Source: Candidatus Cloacimonadota bacterium
GTDB lineage: Bacteria; Cloacimonadota; Cloacimonadia; Cloacimonadales; TCS61
Assembly (NCBI GenBank): GCA_027064945.1
Contig: JAMOPB010000366.1
Location: forward strand, 1-8,926
DNA: 8,926 nt
Reading direction: 5' to 3'
In this document: positions 1 to 5,321 of the stretch, one piece after another
Layout: each line of letters starts with the position of its first letter
Numbering within the stretch: the first letter of the stretch is position 1
Translations under genes and position numbers: made by a program
The notes under the pieces: generated by a model
Told to the model about the DNA's origin: nothing
The model's input: the letters and a program-made list of their open reading frames with translations, nothing else
The model's database searches: none

Positions 1-2
1 AA

Positions 3-386
3 ATCTGTTTAGCAGCGGTACGACAAAATGGATATGCACTGCAGTATGTCGAAGAACAGACTCCAGAAATCTGTCTTGAAGCTGTTAAACAAGATGGAGA
101 GGCATTAATGTATGTTGAAAAACAGACTCCAGAAATCTGTTTAGCGGCAGTACAGCAAAATGAACGTGCATTACGATATGTTAGAAAACAGACTCTAGAA
201 ATATGTTTAACAGCTGTCAGAAAAGACGGATATGCATTACGATATGTTAAAAAACAGACTCTAGAGATCTGTTTAGCTGCAGTAAAACAAGATGGACTCG
301 CATTACAATATGTTAAAAATCAGACTCCAGAAATCTGTGCTGCTGCTATTAAACAAGATCCTGGTGCTATGAAATATGTTATTTTA
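3..386 (+). repeat. Tandem 66 bp coding repeats
   Basis: The CAG codon opening each unit falls at 57, 123, 189, 255 and 321, exactly 66 bp apart, with an incomplete unit before position 57. The units keep the codons for Q-T-[PL]-E-I-C and differ mainly at the residues following AAV. The last unit (321-386) has diverged most. The exact spacing and close DNA similarity suggest repeated unit duplication or recombination. Confidence 0.85.
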
Positions 387-455
387 CCTAGCGAACTAGA
401 AGCTAGGAAACAGTTTATTAAAGAATTTGTGTTTTATTTGAATCAAGACAGTTAG
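3..455 (+). CDS. DUF4116-like tandem-repeat protein, 3' part only
   Basis: The frame is open from the left edge of the window to a TAG at 453-455, giving 150 residues with no N-terminus; the ATG at 108 lies inside a repeat and is not a likely true start. The protein consists almost wholly of a 22-residue repeat with consensus QTPEICLAAVKQDGxALxYV. A conserved Cys and a Tyr-Val sit at the same place in every unit. It ends in a short non-repeat tail with charged and aromatic residues. Short helical repeats of this type resemble the DUF4116 family, which I recall from large phages, giant viruses and some bacteria and which has no established function. A helical repeat scaffold is likely, perhaps binding another protein, but that is inference. 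No terminator is obvious between it and the next gene. Confidence 0.75.
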   Translation: MCLAAVRQNGYALQYVEEQTPEICLEAVKQDGEALMYVEKQTPEICLAAVQQNERALRYVRKQTLEICLTAVRKDGYALRYVKKQTLEICLAAVKQDGLALQYVKNQTPEICAAAIKQDPGAMKYVILPSELEARKQFIKEFVFYLNQDS

Positions 456-541
456 AAAAACCGCAATAATTTCTCTCTGTTTTCTGTTATCTTAAAAGCT
501 GTAAATAGAAATTATATAAAAAATTGAGAAAAGGAGAAAAC

Positions 542-820
542 ATGAAAAAAATTATCGAATTTATGAAATTTAAGAAAATTAAAGAAGGCGGAATTGCTTT
601 CAAAATAATATTCTGGGTAGCAATGTTAGGAGTGGTGAGTGACGTGGTGCTAATATTAGGAGCATTTGTGACTGGTTTAGGTCACACAGATGGATGGACA
701 CAATTCGTGATTGGTGCGATATTTTTACCGATCAATTGGATTATGGCGGGCGGATTAGCAAGACTCGCTTGGCCGCAATACTTTAAAGAAGAGGTTAAAA
801 CTAGAAGCCGCTACGAGTAA
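542..820 (+). CDS. Small two-helix membrane protein
   Basis: The ATG at 542 is chosen because AAGGAG (531-536) lies five bases upstream; a TTG at 524 in the same frame overlaps that ribosome binding site and is unlikely. The 92-residue product has a basic N-terminus (about residues 1-19). A first hydrophobic segment spans about 21-44, a short polar Gly/His/Asp/Trp loop follows, and a second hydrophobic segment spans about 53-77. A charged tail completes it. The predicted topology is a membrane hairpin with both ends inside. No family is recognised. In a phage, a small membrane protein of this shape could act in lysis, superinfection exclusion or host takeover, but nothing in the sequence decides between these. 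Its stop codon lies in the loop of a transcription terminator. Confidence 0.65.
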   Translation: MKKIIEFMKFKKIKEGGIAFKIIFWVAMLGVVSDVVLILGAFVTGLGHTDGWTQFVIGAIFLPINWIMAGGLARLAWPQYFKEEVKTRSRYE

Positions 821-846
821 TCGTAGCAGGCTTTTTTGATTTTTTT
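805..846 (+). terminator. Rho-independent terminator overlapping a stop codon
   Basis: GCC (807-809) plus GCTACGA (810-816) pair with TCGTAGC (821-827) and GGC (829-831), with one unpaired A at 828. The four-base loop GTAA includes the TAA stop of the membrane-protein gene. AA at 805-806 can extend the stem into the T-run. TTTTTT (832-837) and a second T-run (840-846) follow. The last codons of the gene therefore double as the terminator stem. Transcription should stop here, or be attenuated before the gene at 859, which begins only 12 bases after the T-runs. Confidence 0.9.
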
Positions 847-858
847 GAAAGGTGAGAT

Positions 859-1626
859 ATGGAATTATTATATCATGTAAAACCTGATCGTCGTTGGCTA
901 TATATTCAGAGGCGTTTAAAACAAGATGAAATAGATTTAGAAAAAATTGCTCTCGATTTATCAATACCATTGCATTTAGATTTTTTTGTTAATCATTGGT
1001 ATAAATTATCATTCGAAGTACTAATCACAGCATTAATAGAAAGATACGAAATTAATACAATTAGAAAATTTTTAATTTTTACTGTGCCACAAGCTATAAT
1101 TATTAAACACGCTAATCTGTTCGCTGATAAAGAAATAATTGAATGTATTAAAGGAGTTAATTTGGGAGACTCGTATGCTGATTTGCAGAATTTATATAAA
1201 TCACTAGGTGCAACAGCGCCTCGTGCGTTTGCGTGGTTTATAAATGAAGGTAATATAAAACAAGATGCAGGATTAAGATTCATTATGAATAAAACTGGTG
1301 GAGGAGGTGATTTTGACACTTTATTAACTTTTTTAAGTGAAATTGAAGACCCAGATGTTTTTAAAACAGTGTTAAATAAATACACTAACCGGTTTAGCAG
1401 AAAACAGTTGGCCGAAATCGAAAAATTATTTTATAAGAAATTTCCGTTTATTATACAACATAACGGATATAAAATCAAATACAATAAAAACATTAAAGGA
1501 GCATTATGGCTACAAAACAAATGGCATGGGCCGAAAAATATCGTCCAAAAACAATTGAAGAACTTATCTTCCCTAACAAGCAAATTGAAAATGCTGTTAA
1601 GAAATGGTATGAAAATAAAAAAATAA
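859..1626 (+). CDS. Uncharacterised 255-residue protein
   Basis: The ATG at 859 follows AAAGGTGA (848-855). No family is recognised. The protein looks soluble and mixed helical, with hydrophobic and aromatic residues in the first 90 positions, a Gly-rich stretch (TGGGGD) near residue 150, and a basic C-terminus. The frame runs 121 bp into the clamp-loader gene, and about 40 C-terminal residues are encoded by the overlap. That is far longer than the overlaps elsewhere in this window, so the original stop may have been lost, or a frameshift may lie near the end. The protein might really end near residue 215. Location just upstream of a replication gene suggests, but does not show, a replication-linked role. 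Confidence 0.6.
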   Translation: MELLYHVKPDRRWLYIQRRLKQDEIDLEKIALDLSIPLHLDFFVNHWYKLSFEVLITALIERYEINTIRKFLIFTVPQAIIIKHANLFADKEIIECIKGVNLGDSYADLQNLYKSLGATAPRAFAWFINEGNIKQDAGLRFIMNKTGGGGDFDTLLTFLSEIEDPDVFKTVLNKYTNRFSRKQLAEIEKLFYKKFPFIIQHNGYKIKYNKNIKGALWLQNKWHGPKNIVQKQLKNLSSLTSKLKMLLRNGMKIKK

Positions 1627-2516
1627 CTGAAAATGCGCTTTTATACGGAAAACCTGGAACTGGAAAATCTTCGTTAATCAAAATTCTTGTAAAAGATTTT
1701 ATTAAAAATGAAAAAGACGTATTTATATTAGGAAGAAAAGTTGATGATATTGAAAAATTAGGAGGTTGGATTAACGCGGCACCAATTGCGAGTGCTTTCA
1801 AAATAGTTGTGATAGAAGAAGCCGATAGATTATCAGCAGCAGCATTTTTGCAGCTTAAAGAAAAATATATGGAAAAATATCAAGGCAAAGTAGCTTTTCT
1901 TGCAACGACCAATAATCCTCATAAAGTAGACCCTGCAGTAAGAACAAGATTTAATTTAAAAATCAATTTCGATCAATTACCTGTTGACGGTGTATTACAA
2001 CGTATTACAACTGTGTTACAAACAGAAAATATAAAATTTAATACGGATCAGCTTGCTGAATTTGTGAATAGACATATTAGAAAAGGTATGAGAGAGTTAT
2101 TGAATTTATTACAAATAGCAAGTATAAACGGCGAATTTAATCCGAATGCAGTATCACAACTTGCAGGTGTCACCCAAGAAGATAAAATTATTCAAGTAGC
2201 TGAATATTTGCTCAAATATATGTTGCAATTAAATAGTGAACAGTTAAACGTGATTTATAAAAACGCACTTAATGATAATTTTTATGAGGTATTTGGTAAA
2301 TATTGGAAATGGCTTGCTGATACATTAAATCAGTTTGCTGATATCGATTATGATTATTTATATAGCGAACTGATTAACGAGAAACAGTTTCCTTTAAACA
2401 TTAAAAGAATTTTAATGCAATATTATAACGATAATGAATTTAAGATTTATAAAAATATGCACTTCATGAGTGCGTTGATTGCTGTGATAGAAGATTTAAT
2501 TGAAATCAAGGAGTAA
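1506..2516 (+). CDS. Clamp-loader AAA+ ATPase subunit (T4 gp44 / RFC small-subunit type)
   Basis: This is the ATPase that opens and loads the sliding clamp on DNA at primer-template junctions in T4-like and archaeal/eukaryotic-type replisomes. The 336 residues compare with about 320 for T4 gp44. The N-terminal RFC box reads WAEKYRPKTIEEL (about 8-20). Walker A is GKPGTGKS (48-55). Walker B is IVVIEEAD (100-107), with Glu where the first Asp is usual. A sensor-1-like TTNN lies at 134-137, and TRF at 147-149 stands where RFC and gp44 proteins have the SRC arginine-finger motif. The GMREL stretch (194-198) fits sensor 2. The C-terminal helical half would form the collar. AAAGGAG (1495-1501) sets the start. 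No clamp, small subunit (gp62) or polymerase gene is recognised in the window. Confidence 0.93.
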   Translation: MATKQMAWAEKYRPKTIEELIFPNKQIENAVKKWYENKKITENALLYGKPGTGKSSLIKILVKDFIKNEKDVFILGRKVDDIEKLGGWINAAPIASAFKIVVIEEADRLSAAAFLQLKEKYMEKYQGKVAFLATTNNPHKVDPAVRTRFNLKINFDQLPVDGVLQRITTVLQTENIKFNTDQLAEFVNRHIRKGMRELLNLLQIASINGEFNPNAVSQLAGVTQEDKIIQVAEYLLKYMLQLNSEQLNVIYKNALNDNFYEVFGKYWKWLADTLNQFADIDYDYLYSELINEKQFPLNIKRILMQYYNDNEFKIYKNMHFMSALIAVIEDLIEIKE

Positions 2517-2519
2517 ATT

Positions 2520-2726
2520 ATGATTTATAGTGAAACTGAAAAATTAATTATCTCACCGTGTTTTGATGCCGGTGTATATCAAGGAAAATTTGTTATTAAT
2601 CATATTGATATCCCACAGATCTGGGACGAGAATAGCAAAAAATTTTATGAAATTTTTTGCGTAAACATCACAAAAGCGCTTTATAAGAGTTTAAATCAAT
2701 ATGAAAAATTAAAGGACCATGTGTAA
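2520..2726 (+). CDS. Small uncharacterised protein, 68 residues
   Basis: The ATG at 2520 lies three bases after the clamp-loader stop, and its ribosome binding site AAGGAG (2508-2513) is inside the last codons of that gene, so translation is probably coupled. The product has a beta-like N-terminal half (GKFVINHIDI) and a helical C-terminal half containing VNITKALYKSL. No family is recognised. In T4 the clamp-loader small subunit gp62 follows gp44, but this protein is far shorter than gp62 and I see no motif that would identify it as such. Its stop overlaps the start of the next gene (TAATG). Confidence 0.65.
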   Translation: MIYSETEKLIISPCFDAGVYQGKFVINHIDIPQIWDENSKKFYEIFCVNITKALYKSLNQYEKLKDHV

Positions 2727-3079
2727 TGGTTTCATTAATTAAACATGTGGATGTGTTGAAGTGTTTCATGGATGCAGATGCTACGGTCACATACGCATAT
2801 TTAATGCAATTTAACGAAAGAGATATTGTTTCTGATAATCAAGTTGGCTTTGTGCGAGCAAAAATAATTAAAATTGACATGTTTAATGAAAAAGTACCAA
2901 AACTTCAAACGGAACGTTATGTAGCTTTAAAAGAAATTGAAGAAGCATTGAAGATAACATTAAAATATTTACATTTGATTAAAAAAGTTTATTCAGTTGG
3001 GAATTCTTTGAAAATAGTTAAACAACATCCAATATTATCTAAGTGGCTAAAAAAAGCAATTATTGAAAAAATATTTTAA
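2726..3079 (+). CDS. Small uncharacterised protein, 117 residues
   Basis: The start overlaps the previous stop in a TAATG junction, with AAAGGA at 2711-2716, so the two genes are almost certainly co-translated. The product has a strand-like segment (FVRAKIIKID) followed by a helix containing ALKEIEEALKITLKYL. A Lys-rich C-terminal helix closes it, giving a basic protein. No known motif is seen. Its order of strand then helix resembles the proteins encoded on either side (2520 and 3089), which may be distant relatives. A replication-accessory role is suggested only by position behind the clamp loader. Confidence 0.65.
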   Translation: MVSLIKHVDVLKCFMDADATVTYAYLMQFNERDIVSDNQVGFVRAKIIKIDMFNEKVPKLQTERYVALKEIEEALKITLKYLHLIKKVYSVGNSLKIVKQHPILSKWLKKAIIEKIF

Positions 3080-3088
3080 GGAATATTA

Positions 3089-3475
3089 ATGGCAGTTTTG
3101 ATCTCCGGAATAAGTTCCTGGAAAAAAGATAATCAAGAAAAACGATACAGAATTTCGCTAATTGTATTCAATTTTTCAGATGCATTATTAGATCTTTATG
3201 ATCCTGTTTTAATCGAGGAACCACATATTGCATTATCAGAAACCTATGATAATCGTTTTGTTGACTATGCATATGTTGAAAATGAGTTTGTGTATGTTAA
3301 TTTTGCCAAAGCAATATATGATGCATATGAGAACACATATAAAAATAAGCACTTTATTATACAATGTGCAAAAAAATTTCATAGACCTTTCGACGACATT
3401 TTAGATACTGTACATCGGTTATCTGAGAATCCGCAATTCAGAAATAATTTGAAAAAATTTTTGATCGAAGAGTGA
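3089..3475 (+). CDS. Small uncharacterised protein, 128 residues
   Basis: The start is set by TAAGGAA (3077-3083), which includes the stop of the upstream gene. The protein opens with a likely beta region (RYRISLIVFNFSD). An acidic, Tyr-rich middle follows, then helices containing VNFAKAIYDAYENTYK and a basic end. No family is recognised. The stretch VN-x-x-KA-ϕ-Y is shared with the 68-residue product at 2520 (VNITKALY), which hints at an old gene duplication. The gene ends in TGA, 29 bases before the start of the SWIM protein gene. Confidence 0.65.
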   Translation: MAVLISGISSWKKDNQEKRYRISLIVFNFSDALLDLYDPVLIEEPHIALSETYDNRFVDYAYVENEFVYVNFAKAIYDAYENTYKNKHFIIQCAKKFHRPFDDILDTVHRLSENPQFRNNLKKFLIEE

Positions 3476-3504
3476 TGATAAAAAATAGAAAAAGGAGAAT
3501 AGAA

Positions 3505-3852
3505 ATGATCAAATTAACCGAGTTGACTAAAAACCAGAAATTAGAAGAAATAAAAGTTGATTTTATTATTAAAACAGATAAGCAAGTAGTAGCTACTGTA
3601 AAGGACAAATATAGATGCGAAACAGAATCAAGTGAATCAGGATGGACAGCTGATACAAAAGTAAAAGTATTTTGCAGCTGCCCAGATTTTCAATTTAGAT
3701 GGGCATATGTATTATGGAAACATGATGCTCTATTACATCCAGATAGCTTTGTATTAGAGCCTCCAAAAGAAAAAAATCCAGGGATGAAAGTAGGTGCATG
3801 TAAACATTTAGCTGCAGTTGCTAGAGAACTTTTGGAAACAGAAAAGAAATAA
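3505..3852 (+). CDS. SWIM-type zinc-finger protein
   Basis: The ATG at 3505 is preferred over one at 3472 because AAAGGAG (3491-3497) lies seven bases before it and the earlier codons overlap the previous gene. The product has 115 residues. C57 and C59 (FCSCPDF) together with C99 and H101 (GACKHLA) form the CxC...CxH pattern of SWIM domains, which bind zinc and usually contact DNA or protein. The roughly 40 residues between the pairs are aromatic-rich (FQFRWAYVLW) and then Pro/Lys-rich; such a long spacer is common in SWIM proteins. The finger occupies the C-terminal half, and the N-terminal half looks like a beta sheet. DNA binding is inferred from the family. The exact job is unknown. Confidence 0.8.
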   Translation: MIKLTELTKNQKLEEIKVDFIIKTDKQVVATVKDKYRCETESSESGWTADTKVKVFCSCPDFQFRWAYVLWKHDALLHPDSFVLEPPKEKNPGMKVGACKHLAAVARELLETEKK

Positions 3853-3911
3853 TTAAAGTAGTCAAAAAAATAAGATTTAGAATTATTAAGAAGAAGATAT
3901 AAGGAGGACAA

Positions 3912-4262
3912 ATGTATATCTTAATAAGGGATGATAGATATGTACCAGGGAGAAAATGGGAAGTGGAAAAAGTTAAAGATGAAAGTGTGCAGATATATGG
4001 GGCTAAATATTTTAGCTCTGTAGATGAAGCATTTAAACTGGCTGAAAAACTTAACAATAAAGAAATGAGGAAAGCCGGAATGGTAAAAGAGTATGCATTA
4101 TTGAATTTAAAAATCAATGCTTGGGAAATAGATTTTTGTAGTAAAAAAGAATTTATTAAGAAAATGCGTCAAATGGGGTTCCATGGCGATACTGTGCAAA
4201 AACTTGAAAAATATATAGAAACACACAATCTGCCATATTCGATTAGAGAAAATATCCACTAA
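3912..4262 (+). CDS. Uncharacterised 116-residue protein
   Basis: A consensus AAGGAGG (3901-3907) lies four bases before the ATG. The N-terminus looks like a small beta unit (MYILIRDDRYVPGRKWEVEK). A helix follows with spaced hydrophobic residues (VDEAFKLAEKLNNKEM), then a second strand-and-helix part rich in Lys and Met. The arrangement could be two similar alpha/beta units, but no family is recognised. A 102-base spacer with no convincing gene follows. Confidence 0.7.
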   Translation: MYILIRDDRYVPGRKWEVEKVKDESVQIYGAKYFSSVDEAFKLAEKLNNKEMRKAGMVKEYALLNLKINAWEIDFCSKKEFIKKMRQMGFHGDTVQKLEKYIETHNLPYSIRENIH

Positions 4263-4364
4263 ACAAGAAGTCTATGAGTAATATTAAAAAAGCGGTAAGA
4301 TGGTTTAACATAAGAGGTATGCTGAAGTTGAGTTGTATCTAAAAAATAAAAAAGGAGCATAACA

Positions 4365-5027
4365 ATGAGAGTAGACGAATTAAGAATCGGAACGCATTTT
4401 AAAGACTGCGAAATCGAGAATGCCAATTTTCAAATTTTTGATGAGAGAAAATATATTGTATATAACAATGACAAAACATTTGTAGCTATTGTAAATGATA
4501 TTGGAAACGGTAACGGGGTTGTGACTGGAGTTCTTACTGGGGAAGAAGCTGCCGATTATATAGATAACGTTTTAAACAAATCAAAACAATTAGAAGAAGC
4601 TTCAATAGAGCAAAACAAAGCTGCTGACGAAAAACCTTTCTATCAAGTTGTTGGCGATACGCCTGTCTTGGGTATCTGGTTTAAAACTATCGGACAAGAA
4701 AAGTATATAATTGAAGCAAAAATCCTTACCATACCTGACCATTCAGAAAAAGAAGTGCTGCACATTAGTGAAATTCTGGATGCGTATGTGGCAAACAAGT
4801 ACGGAACTCGTATTGAGTGGAACGGGTTCGGTGATGCGTATCTTGTTTTAAAAGGGGTTACTTTTCTTTTAAAACGAGTGGGCGAATTAATAGGTTCTGA
4901 GGAAGCGGATGAACTATTCGAATACAGAGCTGAAAAAGCTGAAAAAATAATCAGGGCTTGTATCGAAAATATTGATGAAGTGTATCAGAGGGAAAATGTT
5001 GTGGAAGACATAAAGTTTGCAATATAG
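4365..5027 (+). CDS. Uncharacterised acidic 220-residue protein
   Basis: AAAGGAG (4351-4357) precedes the ATG by seven bases. Residues 1-75 look like one small alpha/beta unit (NDKTFVAIVNDIGNGNG, then a helix). A charged, Glu/Ala/Lys-rich linker covers about 75-90. A second globular part with alternating strands and helices follows, ending in a Glu/Arg/Lys-rich helix. No catalytic motif, signal peptide or membrane helix is seen. It is the last sizeable gene before the structured spacer at 5028-5321 and may end the transcription unit. Confidence 0.75.
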   Translation: MRVDELRIGTHFKDCEIENANFQIFDERKYIVYNNDKTFVAIVNDIGNGNGVVTGVLTGEEAADYIDNVLNKSKQLEEASIEQNKAADEKPFYQVVGDTPVLGIWFKTIGQEKYIIEAKILTIPDHSEKEVLHISEILDAYVANKYGTRIEWNGFGDAYLVLKGVTFLLKRVGELIGSEEADELFEYRAEKAEKIIRACIENIDEVYQRENVVEDIKFAI

Positions 5028-5036
5028 CAATCTAAA

Positions 5037-5092
5037 AGAAAGGAGCAAGTAGGTTTGCACCTCCTTTATAAGCTGGGGCTTGCTCTCTTTCT
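5037..5092 (+). promoter_or_regulatory. Structured leader with two competing hairpins
   Basis: AGAAAGGAGCAAG (5037-5049) can pair with CTTGCTCTCTTTCT (5079-5092), giving about 13 base pairs with one bulged base. Alternatively AAAGGAG (5039-5045) can pair with CTCCTTT (5061-5067). A third small hairpin, AAGC-TGGG-GCTT, lies at 5070-5081. The first two share the same left arm and exclude each other, and both hide the ribosome-binding-like AAAGGAG. This is the layout of an attenuator or translation switch, but no T-run follows, so it is not a standard terminator. Function is inferred only. Confidence 0.45.
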
Positions 5093-5111
5093 AAAAGAGG
5101 CGCTTAAATGA
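5055..5111 (+). CDS. Possible 18-residue Leu-rich leader peptide
   Basis: A TTG at 5055 lies nine bases after AAAGGAG (5039-5045) and opens an 18-codon frame with seven Leu codons after the start, all CTN. The larger genes around it mostly use TTA for Leu. Its TGA stop overlaps the next tiny frame's ATG (ATGA at 5108-5111). The frame lies within the alternative hairpins. It could be a leader peptide for attenuation, or a chance frame in degenerate DNA. The non-ATG start and short length keep confidence low. Confidence 0.2.
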   Translation: MHLLYKLGLALFLKEALK

Positions 5112-5173
5112 ATAGAAGAAACTTTCTAAAAAGTTCTACACTTTGGCTACCAATACCAGCAGTGCTATTATAG
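5108..5173 (+). CDS. 21-residue peptide with twin-arginine-like start
   Basis: The ATG at 5108 follows an AAGAGG-like site and gives a peptide beginning MNRRNFLKSS, followed by a hydrophobic Leu/Pro/Ala stretch, and ending at TAG 5171-5173. RRxFLK is the core of a twin-arginine (Tat) export signal, and a hydrophobic segment follows as in such signals, yet there is no mature protein. Past the TAG the frame closes after seven more codons. It could be the remaining start of a lost exported protein, a true micropeptide, or chance. Confidence 0.3.
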   Translation: MNRRNFLKSSTLWLPIPAVLL

Positions 5174-5215
5174 AAAAAAAATATTTTATGCAAATGAGAC
5201 TATTTTTGTTATAGT
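5172..5215 (+). promoter_or_regulatory. Promoter with extended -10
   Basis: TGTTATAGT (5207-5215) matches an extended -10 (TG-N-TATAAT) with one change. A weak -35 (TATGCA, 5187-5192) lies 17 bases upstream. A run of A and T at 5172-5189 resembles an UP element. Transcription would begin near 5222, just before the AAGGAG at 5229-5234. It probably drove the eroded gene at 5240 and now serves the genes from 5322 onward. Confidence 0.5.
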
Positions 5216-5239
5216 GAAAATTTTTAATAAGGAGCTTTC

Positions 5240-5297
5240 ATGCTTAATGATGCAAATATATGAAGATATAGAAAGTGCGCTCGATAAAAAACATTAA
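5240..5297 (+). pseudogene. Remnant of a deleted paralogue of the 5322 gene
   Basis: AAGGAG (5229-5234) and an ATG (5240) look like an intact gene start, but that frame ends after seven codons. In another frame the last codons of a gene are visible: 5250-5297 reads MQIYEDIESALDKKH and stops at TAA. The intact gene at 5322 ends in MQIYERIENTLDKKH. The spacer after the stop is also shared. The simplest reading is that a tandem paralogue lost its body by deletion and only its promoter, start and tail remain. A 16-residue peptide from the ATG at 5247 remains possible but has no ribosome binding site at a proper distance. Confidence 0.7.
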
Positions 5298-5315
5298 AAA
5301 ATAATTTAAAAAGGA
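5248..5315 (+). repeat. Direct repeat, left copy (gene tail plus spacer)
   Basis: From TGATGCAAATATATGAA onward this copy matches 6214-6282, through the LDKKH codons, the TAA stop, and the spacer TAATTTAAAAAGGA, with a few substitutions and one single-base length difference. Changes within the codons include silent ones (CTC/CTT, AAA/AAG), so the copies separated some time ago. The pair flanks the 5322 gene, so recombination between them could delete it. Confidence 0.8.
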
Positions 5316-5321
5316 GGTCAA

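Noticed and set aside
57..386. Regular repeats as a CRISPR array
   Set aside because: The 66 bp units are contiguous, in frame and coding, with no unique spacers between identical short repeats.
491..518. Promoter before the membrane-protein gene (TATATA at 513-518)
   Set aside because: A -10-like hexamer is easy to find in such AT-rich DNA and the -35 region (CTTAAA) is poor, so it is not listed as a feature.
993..1385. 130-residue open frame on the minus strand
   Set aside because: It lies wholly opposite the 859 gene, has no proper ribosome binding site, and every supported gene in the window is on the plus strand.
3472..3504. Upstream ATG start for the SWIM protein
   Set aside because: It overlaps the previous gene, and the strong AAAGGAG at 3491-3497 is correctly spaced for the ATG at 3505.
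4274..4342. 22-codon frame in the spacer before the 4365 gene
   Set aside because: It has only a weak ribosome binding site and no recognisable sequence; nothing distinguishes it from chance.
5110..5156. Possible tRNA, from GTTCTACAC and a following CTACCA
   Set aside because: No matching acceptor strand, D-arm or anticodon arm can be found upstream; the AACTTT/AAAGTT hairpin here does not fit a cloverleaf.
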